A stretch of DNA of 57,342 nucleotides from assembly GCA_902984215.1 (NCBI GenBank), contig CADWAF010001267.1, forward strand, positions 1 through 57,342, written 5' to 3'. This DNA is from Willaertia magna. Lineage: Eukaryota > Heterolobosea > Eutetramitea > Acrasida > Naegleriidae. Position numbers and translations under genes: made by a program. This document shows, piece after piece, positions 53,601 through 57,342 of the stretch. Numbering within the stretch: the first letter of the stretch is position 1; each line of letters starts with the position of its first letter. Below the pieces are notes generated by a model that worked only from the letters and a program-made list of their open reading frames with translations, was not told where the DNA came from and did not search any database.

Positions 53601-56555
53601 CAACAACAGCAACAACAATTATTGTTACAGCAACAACAACAACAATTATTGCAACAACAAATGGGCACAGTTGCTATGAAGAATACTAATAATGGTACCG
53701 GTAGTGGTAATAATTCTCCAAATGTTACTGGTACATCAACTACAAATACTACAACCAGCGGTGTCAAACCTATTCCAACAACGTCTACAAATAATAGCAC
53801 CGTGAAGTCACCTGTTGTCAACAGCACTCTTTCGCCTTCATCACCATCTATTGGGGTATCTAATGTATCTACAAGTACCACAAGTACTAATACTACTGTT
53901 CCAACCTGTACCAAAGAAGTAGAAGTAAAGAATGATAAGAATATAACTATGATAGAAGTTATTGCAACTGAAAAGAAAGATAATAACAAGAAAGAAGAGG
54001 AAAAGAAGGAAATAGTGAACAATGCAAAAGATAATTCACACATCATTACCACTACAACCATTGAAACAGTTAAGCCATCCACTAATATTGTTGTAACTGA
54101 AGAAAAGACAATAGAAACTATTAAGAATGATAACATTCCAACCGAAACACCAATTACAAACATTACAAAAGAAACCTCCACCACAACTGTAGAAGAATCA
54201 ACAAAGGATAACAAACAAACAAACGATGCAGTTGTTAAGAAAGAAGAGGATGTTAAAACAATACCGACTGTAACTGAAGAGACTAGTAATATTAAGAACG
54301 AAATTATTCAAGAAGAAGGGAAACCAAATGAGATGGTCAATAATGAACCGGTTGAAGTCGTAAAACAAGAAATACCAACAAATAATAATACTATTGAAGA
54401 AGTGACAACAGTTAATAGTGAAGTTACTCATAATAACATTATTGAAACGATTGGAGATAGTAATACAAGTGAAGTTGTAGTAGATGAACCACAAACTGCT
54501 ACTGTCAACACCAACAGTCAAGAATTATTAGTAAAGGAAGAAATTAATGATAATTGTGGTACAAAGAAAGAAGACTTTGACAAATCTTCCAACATTGATT
54601 CTGCAACATCCAACATTCCGCAACAACAAGAAGAACATAATATAACAGAACAACCAGTGGAGATTGAAAATATTGTTGTAAAAACTGTTACAGAAACAAA
54701 AGATGGAGTAGAAGAACACTTGTCAAATAATAGTACTGTTACTACTCCTATCGAAACTACAAGTAGTACAACTCCAATAGATAGTACTGTGAATCATACT
54801 ACTTTTACTACTTTCGTTGACAATAATAGTTCAGTAACAACACCAACAAATAATTTAATTGATGACTCTATTTCTTCTACAACGGATGATTCTTCCATTA
54901 AATCAAATGATCAAGATATTTACTCAACTACATCAAATTCTTCTTCATCAACTCTCCCAACCGTAACACCAACCAACACCGCTAATAACGATCTTTATAA
55001 TATTGATGACATTGCACAACCAATTATTAACAAAAAGAAAAAGAAAAAGAATAAAACAATTAATATTGTTGAAAATGGAGTTGAAATTGAAAGAAAAATT
55101 CATCCAACCAAAAAGAAGAAAAAGAAGAAGGCATTGCCTTCACATTTAAATCGTTTATTAGAAGATGAGCATTTAGTAGATAACAATAGTAATAATAATA
55201 ACAATGAAAATAATCAACAACAACCAGTTGTAACTGTGATGGTACCTAAAAAGGGAGGTGATTGGAATGATTTAGCGGTACCAATGATTTCTCATAACAA
55301 TAGTACTGTTGTCCATAATAGTAATCCTACTCATGCTGTTGTGACAAATAATACCGTTACTCCTCCAGTTGTAGTTCACAATAATAATGTTGCTACTCAC
55401 AATGTTAATAGTCCACATGAAAATAGTAACACCGTAAACAATACCAATAATAATGAAAATAAGGAAGATAACAATAATAATACGGCACCAGTTAATAACA
55501 ATAATGAAGGAACAACAAATAATATACAACCAACAACACAACCTCAACAACAACCTAAAAATGAAAGTAAATTCAAAATATCTGGAGTATTTAATACTTT
55601 AGTTAAATTAAATAATACCATTGAAAATATTGGTGTTACCTTTAACAACAATCCAAATAATAATAACACCACTGGAAATCCAAATATTAATAATAACAAT
55701 ACCGCACCAATAACTAATAATAATTCCAGTAGCAATAATAATATGAATAATAATACTGTTGTTCATACTGGACCAATTTTACTTGATGAAAATACTATTA
55801 ATATTGTTTATGGCTATGACAACCATGAAAGTAGTGACGATGAAGAAGTGACAACAGCAGAAGAGAATACGACAAATACTACCAGTGACACAACAAATAC
55901 AACTACAGTAACAACATCTTCTAATAATAGTAATCCAAATCACATGTTTATAGTAATGGAAACTACAGATGAACAACTTTCTTCCAAAGATTTAATTTCT
56001 ACATTACATTCCAATGTTAAAGAAGTAATTTATTTGGCATCAACTAAGTCACAATCAAGTATGTTAACAACAACAAGTAAAAGTGAAGAGAATGTATTTT
56101 TCAAATTTGCCTGTATTGATAATGATCCTTCTTTCCAACCAAAAATTAAAAAGATTTGTAAATGTTTACAATTACTATTTATGGAGAATCGTTTAGATAA
56201 AAAATCATTTTTTTCAGGAGTTGCTAAAAAAGAAACAATTCCATCAATTTTAAAATCACTAAGTCCACAAGGTGATAAATTAGTTAAAGATTTTACAAAT
56301 CTAATGAAAAGAAAGAATATTATTTTTAATAAGGAATCTATAGAAGTACAAATGTTGATACAATATGCATTACATTTAGATGTTTTAACTACAATAATGT
56401 TACAATTAATTCATTTTACGACTTTACCTTATTTAAGAAAACATTATGATAGTGGGAAATGTATATTTTTATCTTTTAATGATAGAGATGAATTAAGTGC
56501 AACTATTGAATTATTGAAACAAGTGAAATTTACTTTTAATTGGGTGGATTTGTAA
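50674..56555 (+). CDS. Giant Asn/Thr-rich protein with unknown terminal domains (1,944 residues)
   Basis: Two exons: join(50674..51037, 51085..56555); intron 47 bp with donor GTAGGT. Splicing gives KRTHFYHRVFSKKGTLGKKG. Residues 1-~115 are acidic and disordered. ~130-480 look globular and contain FTIPLNYRGLYFVKI and TLTSDISIALLRQVYYQ. ~500-800 are helical and coiled. A Lys/Glu then Gln run (near residue 850) leads to ~800 residues of Asn/Thr/Ser/Val/Glu-rich disorder with two poly-Lys patches (KKKKKKNKTINIVENG; HPTKKKKKKKALP), possible nuclear or RNA-binding signals. The last ~190 residues (from LISTLHSNVKEVIYLAS) are helical and well-ordered, perhaps a protein-interaction domain. No family recognised. 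Prion-like composition is clear from the sequence; its meaning is not. Confidence 0.82.
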
Positions 56556-56583
56556 TTACTGTAAATTAAATAAATTATTTATT

Positions 56584-57262
56584 TTAAATGTCAACAAATT
56601 CAAATTCAATATTTTGATAGTGAATATCAAAAGCAGGACAAATATCACCGGTATCTTTAATATTTGTAAAAACAGCACCATCATTTAAATACCAGCCAAA
56701 TTGGTTGTAATAATTTAGACCATTAATATTATATTTTGATTCTTGTGCAAATCCAATCATTAGACCGCCAGTAGTGGTGGCAATTTGTTTCACCCAATGC
56801 ACCACAATCCCAATCGATTGAACGAACCTTCTTGATTCTTTTGTTTTCATTCGATAATTGCGCATTATTTCCACAACTTGTAAAATAATAACATTCCTTG
56901 TTATCAATTCCATTACTTTCTTATTCAATCCCTAATTCTTTCAACATTTTAATTCCTTTTTTAGGTAATTTTGGCATTAAGGAAGTTATTTGATAAAATA
57001 CCACTTCCTCAACAAAATCAAATAGATCACTTTCCTTTAATTCTTCTAATTTTCTTGAAATATCTTTTCCTCTCATATGATTTAAAATTAAATCAAAATA
57101 TTTTGCATCTCTGTCAATTAAATAACATCCATCAACCATCTCTTTTGAAAAGTGATCTCCAAAAAACTTTTCAAAAAATGTATCTTTTTCTGAAATTAAA
57201 GTGCTTAATAAAGTTGTAAAGATAGCTCCACCAATATTCAATTTAATTATCAGCCCTTCCAT
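56584..57262 (-). pseudogene. Decayed inverted copy of the BTB-SPRY gene
   Basis: On the minus strand from the ATG at 57262, an intact BTB domain (MEGLIIKLNIGGAIFTTLL, YLIDRDAKYFDLILNHMR) runs to LKELGIE and an in-frame TAA at 56921-56923. Past the stop, the same frame still encodes YYFTSCGNNAQLSNENKRIKK and DCGALGETNCHH, clearly homologous to the intact gene at 49383-50459. The frame then shifts (GGLMIGFAQ continues in another frame), ~10 residues before it are missing, and about 45 residues between WYLNDGA and DTGDICPAFDI are deleted. One stop, one frameshift and two deletions mark a pseudogene. A short BTB-only protein (residues 1-113) could still be made. Confidence 0.85.
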
Positions 57263-57342
57263 CACTTAGGTTAAAAACAAGTTTTTCATTAGAACAACTA
57301 TTTATTATTTACAATTAAATATTTTAATACATTGTTTAATTA

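Noticed and set aside
53555..55976. Minus-strand hydrophobic ORFs (Val/Ile/Cys-rich) under the giant gene
   Set aside because: Antisense of Asn/Thr/Gln repeats; apparent membrane helices are composition artefacts.

Overview
The window reads as nuclear DNA of a gene-dense, AT-rich, intron-poor protist. Genes lie on both strands, are separated by tens to a few hundred bases, and often start after an A-rich leader. About half carry short introns, mostly 39-76 bp (one of 165 bp), nearly all with GTAAGT or GTATGT donors and plain AG acceptors. There are no operons, bacterial ribosome-binding sites, CRISPRs or insertion sequences. Asn/Gln runs, many small and heterotrimeric-type G proteins, and ordinary eukaryotic housekeeping genes fit an amoeboid or amoeboflagellate protist. 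A heterolobosean such as Naegleria is my best guess, from overall style and not from a database match.

Layout. 0-4 kb: the C-terminal part of a TPP1-like sedolisin, ARL2, and ATG9. 4.5-8 kb: a coiled-coil protein with a tiny last exon, a secreted Asn/Asp-rich protein, and a two-RRM protein. 8.2-17 kb: Rab GDI, a mitochondrial-type AGXT2-like aminotransferase (4 exons), a degenerate small-GTPase domain fused to two chitobiase-C-terminal-like domains, a THOC7-like protein, a small two-exon NAA38/LSMD1-type Sm-fold gene, and acetyl-CoA synthetase. 17-20 kb: a gene-free convergent interval whose core (about 17.34-19.79 kb) is extremely AT-rich. It ends in a GC-richer ~105 bp segment that can fold into a long hairpin. 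20-31 kb: a GCN2-type kinase (RWD, kinase, HisRS-like), an FAD monooxygenase, a DUF4246 protein, a SNARE-motif protein without a membrane anchor, and a DUF202/VTC1-like membrane protein. 31-44 kb: a canonical G-alpha, an F-box/LRR protein, a U-box protein, a coiled-coil protein with a possible AT-hook, a DH-PH RhoGEF with a long acidic tail, and a nine-exon CLC-3/4/5-type Cl-/H+ exchanger. 44-57 kb: a divergent G-alpha-like protein with a ~335-residue Asn/Ser-rich extension, a mitochondrial-looking membrane protein, a BTB-SPRY protein, a 1,944-residue Asn/Thr-rich protein, and a decayed inverted copy of the BTB-SPRY gene.

Together the genes cover signalling (two G-alpha-type proteins, ARL2, a RhoGEF), membrane traffic and autophagy (ATG9, Rab GDI, SNARE, CLC), nutrient stress (GCN2), lysosomal proteolysis, acetate and glyoxylate/alanine metabolism, and RNA or protein maturation (THOC7, RRM, NAA38). 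They are not an operon-like system. The features most worth attention are the candidate centromere-like AT desert with its edge hairpin, the pseudo-GTPase fusion, the divergent G-alpha, the decayed BTB-SPRY copy, and a recurrent TGTAAA/TGTACA element just after stop codons.
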